Assembly (NCBI GenBank): GCA_013619145.1
Contig: JABXKR010000279.1
Coordinates: 1-60,585 of the forward strand
Direction of reading: 5' to 3'
Length of the DNA: 60,585 bases
Source of the DNA: Psychromonas sp.
Lineage (GTDB): Bacteria > Pseudomonadota > Gammaproteobacteria > Enterobacterales > Psychromonadaceae
Within the stretch, counting starts at the first letter, position 1. Every line of letters starts with the position of its first letter. Below the pieces are notes generated by a model, which was not told the origin of the DNA, searched no databases, and saw only the letters and a list, made by a program, of their open reading frames with translations. Both the position numbers and the translations under genes were made by a program. This document shows positions 1 through 9,977 of the stretch, piece by piece.

Positions 1-1323
1 TGCTAATCCCATATCAGCTGAGCTAAATTCCCGCAGCTTAGCTTGTGGGTAACTCTCTTCAAAAACATCTTTATAGGAATAATCTTTCACAATACCTAAA
101 GGTTTATGTATAACTTGTTCAAGCTTGTGCATTAAATGATTTTTTTTGGTGACTAATACCAATGGAAAACGCAGATATGGAAACGTAAATAACAAGTAAC
201 CCTGCCGTTTTTCTGTTTTACTGATCACGGGAATAAAATCACATTTCCCCTGCTTGGCAAAATTTAATGTTTCCGCCCATGACTCTGTTTTCACCAGTTT
301 TATAACGTTGCCTATGCGTTGGCTAAATAAGCGTACAAAGTCCGCGCCCATACCAACATACTCTCCATTCTGAATACCTTCTATCGGTAGCCAGTCAGGA
401 TCAACACACATACGCAAATCGCCTTTAGTTTGTAAATAACGACGTTCTTTCTCTCTAAAGACAGGCATTTTTTCCTGGAAACTGGCATCTGCAAATTGAT
501 AATTTTGGTTTATAGATAAAGACCAGTTTTTCTGTAATTGAAATAATTCATCATCTGAAATCGCTAATAAACCTTTATTTAAAATATCACGCAAAACCTG
601 ATTATTTTTATTAATCCCCATATACAGAGGTAGATAGTTAAATATTGGATGATCAAAGAGAGGGGCATTTTTTACCCCGCTAATGAAATAACGTTGAATA
701 TAATAATTAATCACAGCATAAGAGTCTAAGACAGCATCAACATGTCCAAGCACTAATTGCTCTACAGACTCTTCAGTGCTGCTGGTTAATAATAAATTTA
801 TTTCAGGATAGTGAATGCGCATTAACTCTTCGTAGAAGAAGCCGCGTACTACTGCTACATTTTTACCCTTTAAGTATTTAAAATCTGAATAATGTGCAGT
901 TTCATTAAGCGTTAATAAACCATCGATCGCTTTTAACGGATTAAACTGTGTGAAAATAACAGATTTTTCTCGCTCAGGGGTGATCTTCAAATTGGTGATA
1001 ACATCAATATCACCCTTGAGTAACATTTCTAGATAATCATTCCTGTTATAACCAGTTACAAATTCTATTTTCAGTCCAATTTTCTGGGCCACTAAACGCA
1101 TTAAATCATTAGAATAACCTTTAACTTCATTGTTTTCGATAAAGTTAAAGGGATGCCAATCCTGCTCGGCATGCACTTTGATGACTGGCTCATTCTGCAA
1201 GTAAAGTGCTTCCTGTTCACTAAAAATGATGTTTTTTGCGCAAACGTTCAATGTAAAACAACTGACAATAATGCCAAAAACTAACATTAATAGTTTGCGG
1301 AAAAATAATGAGGAAGGGATCAT
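1..1323 (-). CDS. Sensor protein with tandem periplasmic solute-binding domains (partial)
   Basis: Reading from 1323 toward the left edge gives 441 codons with no stop, so the C-terminal part lies outside the window. The protein starts with a hydrophobic signal/anchor segment (FRKLLMLVFGIIVSCF), then has two consecutive type 3 solute-binding (Venus flytrap) domains. Each opens with the usual signature, 'IKVHAEQDWHPFNF' in the first and 'LRMCVDPDWLPIEG' in the second. Tandem domains of this kind are the sensory half of BvgS/EvgS-like histidine kinases or of diguanylate cyclases, so a signalling output beyond the edge is expected but not seen. ATG at 1323 is preferred over the in-frame ATG at 1332, because the AAGAGA ribosome site is 9 nt before the former and abuts the latter. 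The ligand is unknown. Confidence 0.75.
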   Translation of the reverse strand, partial: MIPSSLFFRKLLMLVFGIIVSCFTLNVCAKNIIFSEQEALYLQNEPVIKVHAEQDWHPFNFIENNEVKGYSNDLMRLVAQKIGLKIEFVTGYNRNDYLEMLLKGDIDVITNLKITPEREKSVIFTQFNPLKAIDGLLTLNETAHYSDFKYLKGKNVAVVRGFFYEELMRIHYPEINLLLTSSTEESVEQLVLGHVDAVLDSYAVINYYIQRYFISGVKNAPLFDHPIFNYLPLYMGINKNNQVLRDILNKGLLAISDDELFQLQKNWSLSINQNYQFADASFQEKMPVFREKERRYLQTKGDLRMCVDPDWLPIEGIQNGEYVGMGADFVRLFSQRIGNVIKLVKTESWAETLNFAKQGKCDFIPVISKTEKRQGYLLFTFPYLRFPLVLVTKKNHLMHKLEQVIHKPLGIVKDYSYKDVFEESYPQAKLREFSSADMGLA

Positions 1324-1343
1324 TGTGCGCATTCTCTTGCTTA

Positions 1344-1378
1344 GAGCCAGCTGACTGGCTCGCATTTTATCAAAATGC
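1344..1378. repeat. Two adjacent perfect inverted repeats before the sensor gene
   Basis: GAGCCAG/CTGGCTC with a 4-nt loop (1344-1361) is followed directly by GCATTTT/AAAATGC with a 3-nt loop (1362-1378). Both lie just upstream of the sensor gene start, in a gene-free stretch of about 280 bp (1324-1607). They could be operators, leader hairpins or a terminator. No gene runs into them from the plus strand. The rest of the gap shows no gene I would support. Confidence 0.5.
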
Positions 1379-1607
1379 TAGCATGGACAAATGATATCAA
1401 TGTCCATTTTGTGAGCAACCGCATGAAATTTAACGACTATCTTATTGCACTGTTGTGCATTCCGGCCCTGTTTAAGCCGGAATAGCGTTACAGAAATAAA
1501 ATTACTGTCTTTAAAGCATCTCCACACCGATATCCTCGATAAAAACAGTAACAGAGAATCATTCGCAAAAAGCCACACTGTATCGATTTGCTTGTCCCGA
1601 GTTGAGG

Positions 1608-4490
1608 TTATTTAGGTAAAAGATCCACGTCAGTAATTCTTACTTCATCTTTTACAGTTAATAGAGGTGATTTTCTAAACTTCTCTCCTTGTACCTGAAT
1701 TAAAATTTCCTGTCTGTTTTTACCCTCTAAAAAGATATTTTGATAAAATTCCTGTACATCCTTTAAGCTGATTTCACGCAAACATTGAATATAAGCCTGC
1801 TTGTTATTTATCTCATTTTTAATGTTTAACCATTCATTAGTCAGGTAAGAAAACTCCCCGGAAATAGATGTTGGTTTTGCTAAATAATTGGCGATATGTG
1901 CTTCTTTAATTGTGCTAAATTTTTCTTCATGAGTTTCATTTAACAGCTTGCTAAAACTCTGTAAAAAAGCACCAAATCGGCTATGTAACTGTGCATTACT
2001 AACAGCGGGGCTTTGTGTAAACAGGCCAAATGCAACACTGTTATTAACAGGAAAACTAACGGTAAATGGTGAATAGGTTAACTGCTCTTGAGTGCGAATC
2101 TGATCGTAAAATGCAGGACGTAATAACTTATTTAACAGCTCAGCACTTGCAAGCGCTTTATCACCTTGTAAATCAGTAAGGTAAATCGCGGCTAACGCAT
2201 CATCCTGCATATCTGAATTAAGCGGGTAATTTAGTGCCCCCTGCTTAAGATCGGCATGCAAACGCGGAATCAGATAAAAAGGCTTGGCCTGAATAGTCAC
2301 TCTTTTCTCTAACGAACTGCTTAATAGAAGTACCTGCTCGCGACTTAAGTTACCTAACGCTAATAAACGTAAACTGGATTTTTCAAATAGTTGTTTTATA
2401 AACAGATCAATATCTTTTAAGCTGATACCCTCTATTTCAGCAAGCAAAGCAGTGTCTGACCAGGCTGGCTGACGTACTACTTGTCTAAAACCATCCATCG
2501 CCAGATCCATCGCTTTAATCTTTGATTTATTATTAAGGCGTCGTTGTAACTCTTGTTTTGCAAGAGAGAGTGACTGCTCAGCAAACTGGGCGTTTTCAAT
2601 ATCAGTTAGTACCCTGAGCAGTAATTTATCCTGCTTGTCACTATAACCAGATGTACTAATCAGCAGACCATTTGAACTGCTTAATGAAAAACCTAATCCG
2701 GCTTCTTGAGTGACAAAGTTTAGTTCTGCAAATTGTTTGTTAAGCATATTTAACAGCAGACTCATGGTCACACGCGATTTAGCATTTTGGTCGCTAATAT
2801 CGCTATTAAGCTGCAGTTTAAGGCTCGCTTTCGGTTCATCTAAATATTCACTTTGTTTAAACCAAACTGAATGCCCTAGTTTGTTAATAAGTTGCTTTGC
2901 ATTTTTAGTCTGTACTTTTTTTACTAAGCTTAAGTTTTCAGGCTGCCACTCATTACCGCTTGGCAATAACAATTCAATCTCTGCCGCTTGTTTTAACCAG
3001 GCTTGTTGGCTTTCTTCTGAAAGAGAACTAGTTGCATACTCACCCTGGTAATATGGAACCTGTGTACCACCTTTTGCATTAGCGCTTAATTCAAAAAGAC
3101 GGCTATTCTGCGGGGTTAAGTAAGTTAATAACTGTGCAATAAATTTTTCATTAAACCCATCCAGACGATATGGGAAAAACAGCAAATCTTGATGTGGATA
3201 AAGCTGCATATTGGCTGACAATGCCATCACATAATTGAATCCTGAGTTTTTGCTTAAAAACTCAAAGCGTGTATCTAAACTTTTTTTCTGCTCTTGAAAC
3301 TGTAACGTGTTAATACCCTGTTTTTTAATTAAGTCGATAAAAGCAAACAGGCTTGCCATGATTTTATCTTGCGCCTTTAAACCTGCATCAGTAAGTTTAA
3401 ACTGCATACTGAACTGCGAGTAGTTGTCACTATATGGCGCGTAAAAACCCGCCATAACAGACTCAGCCAATCCCGCTTTTTGTAAATAATCAGACAGTCC
3501 ACCTTGATGATCCGAGCCTAATAAACGGCTAATATATCCACCAGGTTGATACATATATTCATCTTTGACACTCGGCACTAAAAAGCTAACTTGTAACAGC
3601 TTAATATCGGCAGTGGGTTTCATTTCCACTTTTATTGCCAATTCATTGTCCGTTAACATCGGGGTAAGAATAATCGGTTTCTGCACTTTTTTATTGGGGA
3701 TTTGGCTAAGATACAAACTCGCGAGCTGTTGTAACTCTTCGATTGAGCGCGGGCTGGTTAACGCCACTTTCATTAGATTGGCCGAATAATAACTATCAAA
3801 AAAATGTACTAATTCATCTTGTAATTTACTACCGGGTTTATCCGTTAAAGTGCTTAAATCACCTGTGCTAAAGCGCGCCATCGGATAATCAGGATTTAGC
3901 GTATAACGCTGCAGCGCATATAACTTACGCATATCATTATCAAAGTAAGTTTTATGCTCGGCATTAACTGTATGCCTTTCTTTTTCTGCGTATTTTTCAT
4001 CAAGTAGCGGTGCACGCATCACGTCTCCGAGACGGTCTAATGCTTCACCAAAATAGTCGTCATTTACCTCAAACCCATAAACCGTAGCATCTTGAGAAGT
4101 ATAAGCATTGGTATAGCCACCATGTTGGCTCATAAATTTGCTGTATTCATTGATCGTTGGATAACGCTGCGATCCTAAAAAAAGCATATGTTCTAAATAA
4201 TGCGCCAAACCTAATTGGCTGTCAGGATTATGCATACTGCCGACAGGTACAGATAACGAAGCTGCACTGTTTTCTAAATCTGGATCGGATACCAATAACA
4301 CTTCAAGGGAGTTCTTTAAACGAATCACCTGATATAAACGCGGATCATTAGGACTTTGTTTTATTGACGTGTTGAGGATCTCAAAAGGTTTCATAGCAGG
4401 CTCAGTTGTAGCGGTATTAGCAAAAGTAGTTGCAGATAAAAGCAAAGAAAAACAGCTAACAACTATGGTTATTGGATTGATGCGTGGCAT
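1608..4490 (-). CDS. ptrA: Insulinase-family M16 zinc protease (protease III/pitrilysin type)
   Basis: 960 aa, close to the 962 aa of E. coli protease III. A signal peptide (hydrophobic segment to about residue 25, ending ATTFANT) sends it to the periplasm. The inverted zinc motif HYLEH is at residues 97-101, and the third metal ligand is probably Glu178 in ERHTVNAEH, 81 residues after His97 as in pitrilysin. The rest matches the four-domain M16A layout, with an inactive C-terminal half. The family degrades small peptides and short polypeptides. It is a monocistronic gene here, with 64 bp to dtd upstream. In E. coli ptrA sits between recC and recB, so the location differs and the symbol is by family likeness. 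Confidence 0.85.
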   Translation of the reverse strand: MPRINPITIVVSCFSLLLSATTFANTATTEPAMKPFEILNTSIKQSPNDPRLYQVIRLKNSLEVLLVSDPDLENSAASLSVPVGSMHNPDSQLGLAHYLEHMLFLGSQRYPTINEYSKFMSQHGGYTNAYTSQDATVYGFEVNDDYFGEALDRLGDVMRAPLLDEKYAEKERHTVNAEHKTYFDNDMRKLYALQRYTLNPDYPMARFSTGDLSTLTDKPGSKLQDELVHFFDSYYSANLMKVALTSPRSIEELQQLASLYLSQIPNKKVQKPIILTPMLTDNELAIKVEMKPTADIKLLQVSFLVPSVKDEYMYQPGGYISRLLGSDHQGGLSDYLQKAGLAESVMAGFYAPYSDNYSQFSMQFKLTDAGLKAQDKIMASLFAFIDLIKKQGINTLQFQEQKKSLDTRFEFLSKNSGFNYVMALSANMQLYPHQDLLFFPYRLDGFNEKFIAQLLTYLTPQNSRLFELSANAKGGTQVPYYQGEYATSSLSEESQQAWLKQAAEIELLLPSGNEWQPENLSLVKKVQTKNAKQLINKLGHSVWFKQSEYLDEPKASLKLQLNSDISDQNAKSRVTMSLLLNMLNKQFAELNFVTQEAGLGFSLSSSNGLLISTSGYSDKQDKLLLRVLTDIENAQFAEQSLSLAKQELQRRLNNKSKIKAMDLAMDGFRQVVRQPAWSDTALLAEIEGISLKDIDLFIKQLFEKSSLRLLALGNLSREQVLLLSSSLEKRVTIQAKPFYLIPRLHADLKQGALNYPLNSDMQDDALAAIYLTDLQGDKALASAELLNKLLRPAFYDQIRTQEQLTYSPFTVSFPVNNSVAFGLFTQSPAVSNAQLHSRFGAFLQSFSKLLNETHEEKFSTIKEAHIANYLAKPTSISGEFSYLTNEWLNIKNEINNKQAYIQCLREISLKDVQEFYQNIFLEGKNRQEILIQVQGEKFRKSPLLTVKDEVRITDVDLLPK

Positions 4491-4554
4491 TCAAATATCT
4501 CTATAAAAGGGTTAAGAACAGTTAGTCTACATATGGTTTAATAAGTTCTATTTT

Positions 4555-4992
4555 TTAAACCTGCAGCCAAAAGGTCACCGGGCCATCATTGGTTGATGAA
4601 ACTTGCATATCGGCAGCAAACTCTCCAGTTTCCACCTTGATTCCCATATCAGAACAGTTTTTATTAAACAGTTGATAAAGCCGGTTGGCTTCAGCCGGCT
4701 CTGCGCCATTTGAAAAGCCGGGGCGATTGCCTTTCTTAGTTTCTGCGGCTAAGGTAAATTGCGAGATCACCAATAAACTGCCTCCTGCCTGCTGCACATT
4801 AAGGTTCATTTTATCATCACTATCAGCAAAAATGCGGTAAGCTAAAACACGCTGCGCAAGGCGCTTGCATTTTTTCTCATCATCACCTTTTTCAACGCCC
4901 AGTAAAACCAATAAGCCGCCTTCTATCTGACCCACTGTTTTTCCTGCCACATCAACATTTGCATGGCTAACGCGTTGAATTAACGCAATCAT
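4555..4992 (-). CDS. dtd: D-aminoacyl-tRNA deacylase
   Basis: 145 aa, full family length. It hydrolyses the ester of D-amino acids (and glycine) wrongly attached to tRNA, working in the cytosol as a dimer. Both active-site signatures are visible: SQFTLAA near residue 77 and the cross-subunit Gly-cisPro motif NDGPVTFW at the C-terminus. Its start codon overlaps the stop of the upstream yihY gene by 4 nt, so the two are translationally coupled, the same gene pair as in E. coli. Confidence 0.96.
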   Translation of the reverse strand: MIALIQRVSHANVDVAGKTVGQIEGGLLVLLGVEKGDDEKKCKRLAQRVLAYRIFADSDDKMNLNVQQAGGSLLVISQFTLAAETKKGNRPGFSNGAEPAEANRLYQLFNKNCSDMGIKVETGEFAADMQVSSTNDGPVTFWLQV

Positions 4993-5849
4993 ATATCCAT
5001 ACCTTGCTCTGCTTCATTGTGGTGTAAAAACTCTTCTAATGTGGCAGTCACCTCTGCACCAATTAAAACAATTAACCAACTATAATAGGTCCATACAAAG
5101 AGAATAGGGATCGCGGCCAGTGCACCGTATATTAGTTGCTGGGAAGGAAAGTTAGTGATGTATAACTTAAAAAGGTCGGTACCGAAGAAAAATAATATGG
5201 CAGCAATAAAACCACCAATTAATGCATAACGAAACCTCACGCGCTGATGGGGGACTAAAGTATAAACACCAGCAAAGGCTAGCCAAGTTAAAATAAAAGG
5301 CATTAAGCCTAATAAACGTTGCCCGAATGACAGAGAGCCATGCTCTTGAACAATAGTAAAAAGGTAAGAACTTAATAGTATACTGCCACCGATAATCACC
5401 GGGCCAAGGCTTAAAATAGTCCAGTAAATAGTAAACGCCTGCACCTTAGAGCGTTTATTGGTGCAGCGCCAAATACGATTAATAGTTTGATCGATAGTGG
5501 ATATCAACAACAGGGCGATTACAATTAGCGATGCAATGCCCATCATGCTCATCTTCTGAGTGTTTTCAATAAACCCAGTCATATGCTCTTTAATTGCCTC
5601 GCCCGATGTAGGAACAAGATTATTATAAATGAAATCTTCGAATATTTGCTTTAACTCCGAAAAACCCGAAAAGGCAGATAATATAGAGAATATGACCGCC
5701 AGTAAGGGTACGATAGATAATAAAGTCACATAAGCTAAATGTCCCGCGGGCACCTTGATATTATCTTCTTTACTACGCTGCCATATAAATGATAAATATG
5801 CATAACTTGCTTTGCCTTTGGCGATTAATACTTGCTTATCAAATTGCAC
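4989..5849 (-). CDS. yihY: YihY/BrkB-family inner membrane protein
   Basis: 286 aa with about six hydrophobic segments, starting after a cationic N-terminal helix. It matches the YihY/virulence factor BrkB family, once misnamed ribonuclease BN; its biochemical role is unsettled. The family motif [17 protein letters not shown] is present near residue 37. It is the first gene of the yihY-dtd unit and is separated from typA by the typA terminator. Confidence 0.9.
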   Translation of the reverse strand: MQFDKQVLIAKGKASYAYLSFIWQRSKEDNIKVPAGHLAYVTLLSIVPLLAVIFSILSAFSGFSELKQIFEDFIYNNLVPTSGEAIKEHMTGFIENTQKMSMMGIASLIVIALLLISTIDQTINRIWRCTNKRSKVQAFTIYWTILSLGPVIIGGSILLSSYLFTIVQEHGSLSFGQRLLGLMPFILTWLAFAGVYTLVPHQRVRFRYALIGGFIAAILFFFGTDLFKLYITNFPSQQLIYGALAAIPILFVWTYYSWLIVLIGAEVTATLEEFLHHNEAEQGMDI

Positions 5850-5902
5850 GGTGACCTTCCTCTGGTTTACTTTACTTTTTATAACTATAAACCTAAAGCG
5901 CA

Positions 5903-5937
5903 GATAAAAAAAAGGTCTTACCGAAGTAAGACCTTAT
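5903..5937 (-). terminator. Rho-independent terminator of typA
   Basis: A 10-bp perfect stem (5912-5921 with 5926-5935) closes a 4-nt loop that reads TTCG on the minus strand. It is followed on that strand by eight T residues (complement of 5906-5913). It lies 22 bp after the typA stop codon. Confidence 0.93.
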
Positions 5938-5958
5938 TAATCAGTTATTGCTAACAAA

Positions 5959-7782
5959 TTAACCTTTAGTCGGACGTGCCGCACGTTTACGTTCATTTTC
6001 TGTAAGCAATTTTTTACGGATACGAATGCTTTGTGGCGTTACTTCCACTAATTCATCAATATCGATAAACTCAAGCGCCTGCTCCAGAGTAAGAATGATT
6101 TCAGGAGAAAGTGTTTGCGCTTCATCGGTACCAGATGAACGAACATTAGTTAATTGTTTACCACGCAAACAGTTCACTGTTAAGTCATTAGCGCGGTTAT
6201 GAATACCGATAATCTGACCTTCGTATACTGGTGCGCCATGACCAAGGAATAGGCGACCACGATCCTGCAAAAAGAATAAAGAGTAAGTAACCGCTTTACC
6301 TGTACCGTTAGAAACCAATACGCCATTTTGACGCTGACCAATTGTACCGCCTTTATGCGGGCCGTAGTGATCAAAGCTATGGTATAAAAGACCAGAGCCA
6401 GAGGTTAATGTCATAAATTCAGTTTGGAAACCGATTAAACCACGACTTGGGATTATAAAGTCTAAACGTACACGGCCTTTACCATCTGGTGTCATATTTG
6501 TTAGTTCCGCTTTACGGATACCCAACTGTTCCATTACTGAACCTTGATTTTGCTCTTCAACATCAACCGTTAATGTTTCCATTGGCTCATGCAGTTGACC
6601 GTCAATCATACGCTCAATAACTTCCGGACGAGATACAGCTAGCTCATAACCTTCACGACGCATGTTTTCAATTAAGATACCTAAATGCAGTTCACCACGG
6701 CCAGATACTTTAAACTTATCAGGATCGCCTGTTTCTTCCACTTTAAGTGCAACGTTATGAACTAACTCTTTTTGTAAACGCTCAAGGATATTACGTGATG
6801 TTACGTATTTACCCTCTTGACCACAGAATGGTGAGTTGTTTACCTGGAAAGTCATGGTAACTGTTGGTTCATCAACACTTAATGGCGGCATAGCTTCCAC
6901 GTTGTTTTGTGCACAAATCGTATCCGATATTTTAAGTTCGCCTAAACCACTGATTGCAATGATGTCACCCGCTTGTGCCAGCTCAACATCATGACGCTCA
7001 AGACCTAAGTAACCTAATACCTGACCAACTTTACCTTTACGCTCTTTACCGTCACTGCCAACCACAGTTACCTGCTGGTTAACTTTAACATTACCACGCG
7101 TAATACGACCAACACCGATAACACCTACGTATGAGTTGTAATCAAGTTGAGAGATCTGCATTTGGAAATCACCATCGCGATCAGCTTCTGGCGGAGCAAC
7201 GCCATCTACGATTGCCTGGAATAGTGATTCCATGTTTTCAGTTGCTTCTTCAGATTCAGCATTTGCCCAGCCGTTTAACGCAGATGCGTAAACAACTTTA
7301 AAGTCTAACTGTTCATCCGTTGCACCCAGGTTATCAAACAGATCGAATACCTGATCCATAACCCATTCAGGGCGAGCACCTGGTTTATCGATTTTGTTGA
7401 TAACAACAATCGGCTTTAAGCCGTAATTAAATGCTTTTTGTGTTACAAAACGAGTTTGCGGCATTGGGCCGTCAACTGCATCAACGATAAGACATACACT
7501 GTCTACCATTGACATAATACGCTCTACTTCACCACCGAAATCGGCGTGTCCAGGAGTATCTACAATATTGATATGGTAATCATTCCACTCAATTGCCGTG
7601 TTTTTAGCAAGGATTGTAATACCGCGCTCTTTCTCTAAATCGTTAGAGTCCATTACGCGCTCTTCAGAGCCGCCGCGTGAATCTAATGTTCCAGACTGCT
7701 CTAACAGTTTATCAACTAGGGTTGTTTTACCGTGGTCAACGTGAGCAATAATGGCAATATTTCTTAATTTTTCTAACGACAT
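5959..7782 (-). CDS. typA: Ribosome-associated translational GTPase TypA/BipA
   Basis: 607 aa from the chosen ATG at 7782, the same length as E. coli TypA. A start 7 codons earlier is possible, but GAGG lies 6 nt before 7782 and the downstream sequence ([19 protein letters not shown]) begins as the family does. The GTPase domain shows G1 [10 protein letters not shown]3 DTPGHAD and G4 NKID, followed by EF-G-like beta-barrel and alpha/beta domains and the TypA-specific C-terminal domain. TypA binds 70S ribosomes and is needed for 50S assembly and growth at low temperature or under stress. It diverges from glnA, the arrangement seen in E. coli. Confidence 0.97.
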   Translation of the reverse strand: MSLEKLRNIAIIAHVDHGKTTLVDKLLEQSGTLDSRGGSEERVMDSNDLEKERGITILAKNTAIEWNDYHINIVDTPGHADFGGEVERIMSMVDSVCLIVDAVDGPMPQTRFVTQKAFNYGLKPIVVINKIDKPGARPEWVMDQVFDLFDNLGATDEQLDFKVVYASALNGWANAESEEATENMESLFQAIVDGVAPPEADRDGDFQMQISQLDYNSYVGVIGVGRITRGNVKVNQQVTVVGSDGKERKGKVGQVLGYLGLERHDVELAQAGDIIAISGLGELKISDTICAQNNVEAMPPLSVDEPTVTMTFQVNNSPFCGQEGKYVTSRNILERLQKELVHNVALKVEETGDPDKFKVSGRGELHLGILIENMRREGYELAVSRPEVIERMIDGQLHEPMETLTVDVEEQNQGSVMEQLGIRKAELTNMTPDGKGRVRLDFIIPSRGLIGFQTEFMTLTSGSGLLYHSFDHYGPHKGGTIGQRQNGVLVSNGTGKAVTYSLFFLQDRGRLFLGHGAPVYEGQIIGIHNRANDLTVNCLRGKQLTNVRSSGTDEAQTLSPEIILTLEQALEFIDIDELVEVTPQSIRIRKKLLTENERKRAARPTKG

Positions 7783-7812
7783 GATGCGCCTCAAATGTAG
7801 CAATTAATAAAA

Positions 7813-7874
7813 ATACCAATTAGATGAAAGAAGTTATTTGCATACTCGGATAACTTAGCTCATCTAATTGGTAT
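7813..7874. repeat. Long palindromic element between typA and glnA
   Basis: 14-bp perfect arms (7813-7826 and 7861-7874, starting ATACCAATTAGATG) enclose a second inner stem, AAGTTA (7831-7836) with TAACTT (7851-7856). The whole would fold into one long hairpin. It looks like a REP/MITE-type intergenic element and not a terminator, as no T-run follows on either strand. Confidence 0.7.
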
Positions 7875-8011
7875 AAACGCGCATATTGTAACCATAATTA
7901 AAAAAATAGAAAGTTTTAACTCCGTCACAATTAAGATAACTGTATTATTATTCGCTTTAATGGAACTTTAACAGGATTAGATCCCCCATTTAGCTCTCAT
8001 TAAATAGCGAC

Positions 8012-8047
8012 GCACCAATTTGGCGCGGCATTGCACCAAGATAGCGC
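8012..8047 (+). promoter_or_regulatory. Two NtrC-like binding sites upstream of glnA
   Basis: GCACC-N5-GGCGC (8012-8026) and GCACC-N5-AGCGC (8033-8047) each match the NtrC dyad (GCACC-N5-GGTGC) with one or two changes. Their starts are 21 bp apart, two helical turns, as in the enterobacterial glnA enhancer. They are about 150-180 bp before the glnA start. ntrBC itself lies 5 kb downstream in the same window. Confidence 0.75.
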
Positions 8048-8108
8048 GGTTTATTGAGGGATTTAAGTTATTCAAAGAAAAAAACACATAAAATAGAGTT
8101 ATATTTAA

Positions 8109-8128
8109 TTGGCATATTTTTAGACTGC
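8109..8128 (+). promoter_or_regulatory. Weak sigma-54 promoter candidate for glnA
   Basis: TTGGCAT gives a good -24 box, 65-100 bp after the NtrC-like sites, but the -12 position reads GA where GC is expected (8123-8124), and a GC occurs 4 nt too late. It is the only reasonable candidate I found between the enhancer and the gene. Confidence 0.3.
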
Positions 8129-8192
8129 TTGAGTTATAAAATATTTTTGTTATGGTTACCCTCCATTTTTGATGTCAATTGAGGTTGTAAAC

Positions 8193-9611
8193 ATGTCTGT
8201 ACAAACAGCACAAGATGTTCTTGATCTGATTAAAGAACAAGATGTAAAATTCGTTGATTTACGCTTTACTGATACACACGGTAAAGAGCAACACGTATCA
8301 GTTCCATTCCACCAAATTAATGAAGACTTCTTCGAAGAAGGTAAAATGTTCGATGGTTCTTCAATCGCTGGTTGGAAAGGTATCCAAGATTCAGACATGG
8401 TATTAATGCCAGTACCTGAAACAGCTGTTATCGACCCATTCACAGATGACCTAACACTCAACTTACGTTGTGATGTTTTAGAGCCTAAAACAATGCAGGG
8501 TTACGACCGTGATCCACGTTCTGTAGCTAAACGTGCAGAAGCTTACATGCGTTCAACAGGCCTAGCTGATACAGTTTTATTCGGCCCAGAACCAGAATTT
8601 TTCCTATTTGACGATGTTAAATACGGTAACGGTATCGCGGGTTCTTTCTACTCAATCGATGCTAAAGAAGCGGCTTGGAACTCAGGCACTTCATACGAAG
8701 ATGGTAACACTGGTCACCGTCCTGGTATCAAAGGCGGTTACTTCCCGGTAGCACCTGTTGATTCAGCGCAAAACATCCGCAGCGCTATGTGTTTAATCAT
8801 GGAAGAGATGGGTCTTGTTGTTGAAGCACATCACCATGAAGTAGCAACAGCGGGTCAGAATGAGATCGCTTGTCGTTTCAACACTATCGTTGAAAAAGCA
8901 GATGAGATCCAAATCTACAAATACGTTGTACACAATGTGGCGCACGCATTTGGCCAAACAGCTACATTTATGCCTAAACCGCTTGTTGGTGATAACGGTT
9001 CTGGTATGCACTGTCACCAATCTCTTGGTAAAGATGGCGTTAACCTTTTCTCTGGCGATCAGTACGGCGGCCTTTCAGAAATGGCGCTGTTCTACATCGG
9101 TGGTATCATCAAACATGCTAAAGCGATCAATGCATTTACAAACGCATCGACTAACTCGTACAAGCGTCTTATCCCGCATTTTGAAGCACCAGTTATGCTA
9201 GCTTACTCTGCTGGTAATCGTAGTGCGTCTATCCGCATTCCTGTAGTGCCAACACCAAAAGCGTCACGTATCGAAGTACGTTTCCCGGATCCAACAATGA
9301 ACCCGTACTTAGGTTTCGCAGTAATGCTAATGGCAGGTCTTGACGGTATTAAAAACAAGATCAATCCAGGTGAAGCTTTAGATAAAGATTTATACGATCT
9401 ACCTAAAGAAGAAGCGGATTCTATTCCACAAGTTGCTGTTTCTTTTGAAGAAGCACTTGCTGCACTAGATGCTGACCGTGACTTCCTTACTGAAGGTGGC
9501 GTAATGTCAAATGATGCAATTGATGCATTCATTGAACTTAAAACGGCTGAATGTGAAGCTGTTTCTCAAGCAACACACCCGAAAGAGTTCGATCTATACT
9601 ACAGCGTATAA
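8193..9611 (+). CDS. glnA: Glutamine synthetase type I
   Basis: 472 aa from ATG 8193, preceded by GAGG 8 nt upstream; an in-frame start 24 bp earlier has no ribosome site and adds residues absent from the family. It makes glutamine from glutamate, ammonia and ATP as a cytosolic dodecamer. Visible signatures are [15 protein letters not shown], the MFDGSSI segment, the ATP-binding [12 protein letters not shown] region and NRSASIRIP. The adenylylation site is Tyr401 in DLYDLPKEE, so GlnE-type control is expected. NtrC-like sites lie upstream. It is followed by its own terminator and then by a second, unrelated glutamine synthetase. Confidence 0.98.
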   Translation: MSVQTAQDVLDLIKEQDVKFVDLRFTDTHGKEQHVSVPFHQINEDFFEEGKMFDGSSIAGWKGIQDSDMVLMPVPETAVIDPFTDDLTLNLRCDVLEPKTMQGYDRDPRSVAKRAEAYMRSTGLADTVLFGPEPEFFLFDDVKYGNGIAGSFYSIDAKEAAWNSGTSYEDGNTGHRPGIKGGYFPVAPVDSAQNIRSAMCLIMEEMGLVVEAHHHEVATAGQNEIACRFNTIVEKADEIQIYKYVVHNVAHAFGQTATFMPKPLVGDNGSGMHCHQSLGKDGVNLFSGDQYGGLSEMALFYIGGIIKHAKAINAFTNASTNSYKRLIPHFEAPVMLAYSAGNRSASIRIPVVPTPKASRIEVRFPDPTMNPYLGFAVMLMAGLDGIKNKINPGEALDKDLYDLPKEEADSIPQVAVSFEEALAALDADRDFLTEGGVMSNDAIDAFIELKTAECEAVSQATHPKEFDLYYSV

Positions 9612-9705
9612 TCAAAAACCTTTGTTAGCTTATTATCAACCATAAGCTAACAAACTTGTGACTACTAAGCCCCTGTTTCACGCTTTTGATAGTTGCTAAG
9701 AGGCC

Positions 9706-9735
9706 AAAAAGGATCAACTTGCTTGATCCTTTTTT
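9706..9735 (+). terminator. Rho-independent terminator of glnA
   Basis: Stem GGATCAA (9711-9717) with TTGATCC (9723-9729), 5-nt loop, then TTTTTT. It is about 100 bp after the glnA stop and separates glnA from the type III enzyme. An additional T-less inverted repeat sits at about 9621-9655. Confidence 0.9.
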
Positions 9736-9873
9736 AACCGTTACTTTCAGGCTAAATGATTAGAAATAATGAAAGTCAGCGGTATCGAAACTGAAAATGT
9801 AAAACAGCAAGCTCCCCCACCAAATACTCAATTTTCTGCAGCACAAAAAGACACACTACAGTCCTAGCGTTAG

Positions 9874-9891
9874 TTGGTCTGATTCTTGCTT
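9874..9891 (+). promoter_or_regulatory. Sigma-54 promoter candidate for the type III glutamine synthetase
   Basis: TTGG at 9874-9877 and CTTGCT at 9885-9890 give GG-N10-GC with an intact TTGC -12 box, a good match to the TGGCAC-N5-TTGCW pattern. Transcription would start near 9901, about 77 bp before the gene. No convincing NtrC dyad was found between 9736 and 9873, so the activator site, if any, may be the pair before glnA or a degenerate one. Confidence 0.65.
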
Positions 9892-9977
9892 AATAACTCC
9901 ATAGATTTTATATTTTAAATTTTAAAAGAAGCAGGCTGATCCCATGCAGCCCACATTTTATAAGCAAGGAGCCCCAC

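Noticed and set aside
1378-1578. 66-codon open frame in the gap left of the protease gene
   Set aside because: No ribosome site, odd composition and no motif; more likely non-coding upstream DNA.
8021-8035. TGGCGCGGCATTGCA as a sigma-54 promoter for glnA
   Set aside because: Spacing between GG and GC is 9 and not 10, it lies inside the NtrC-like sites, and it would leave a leader of about 150 nt.
9621-9655. Inverted repeat just after glnA as terminator
   Set aside because: TTTGTTAGCTTAT/ATAAGCTAACAAA pairs well but has no T-run; the real terminator is at 9706-9735.
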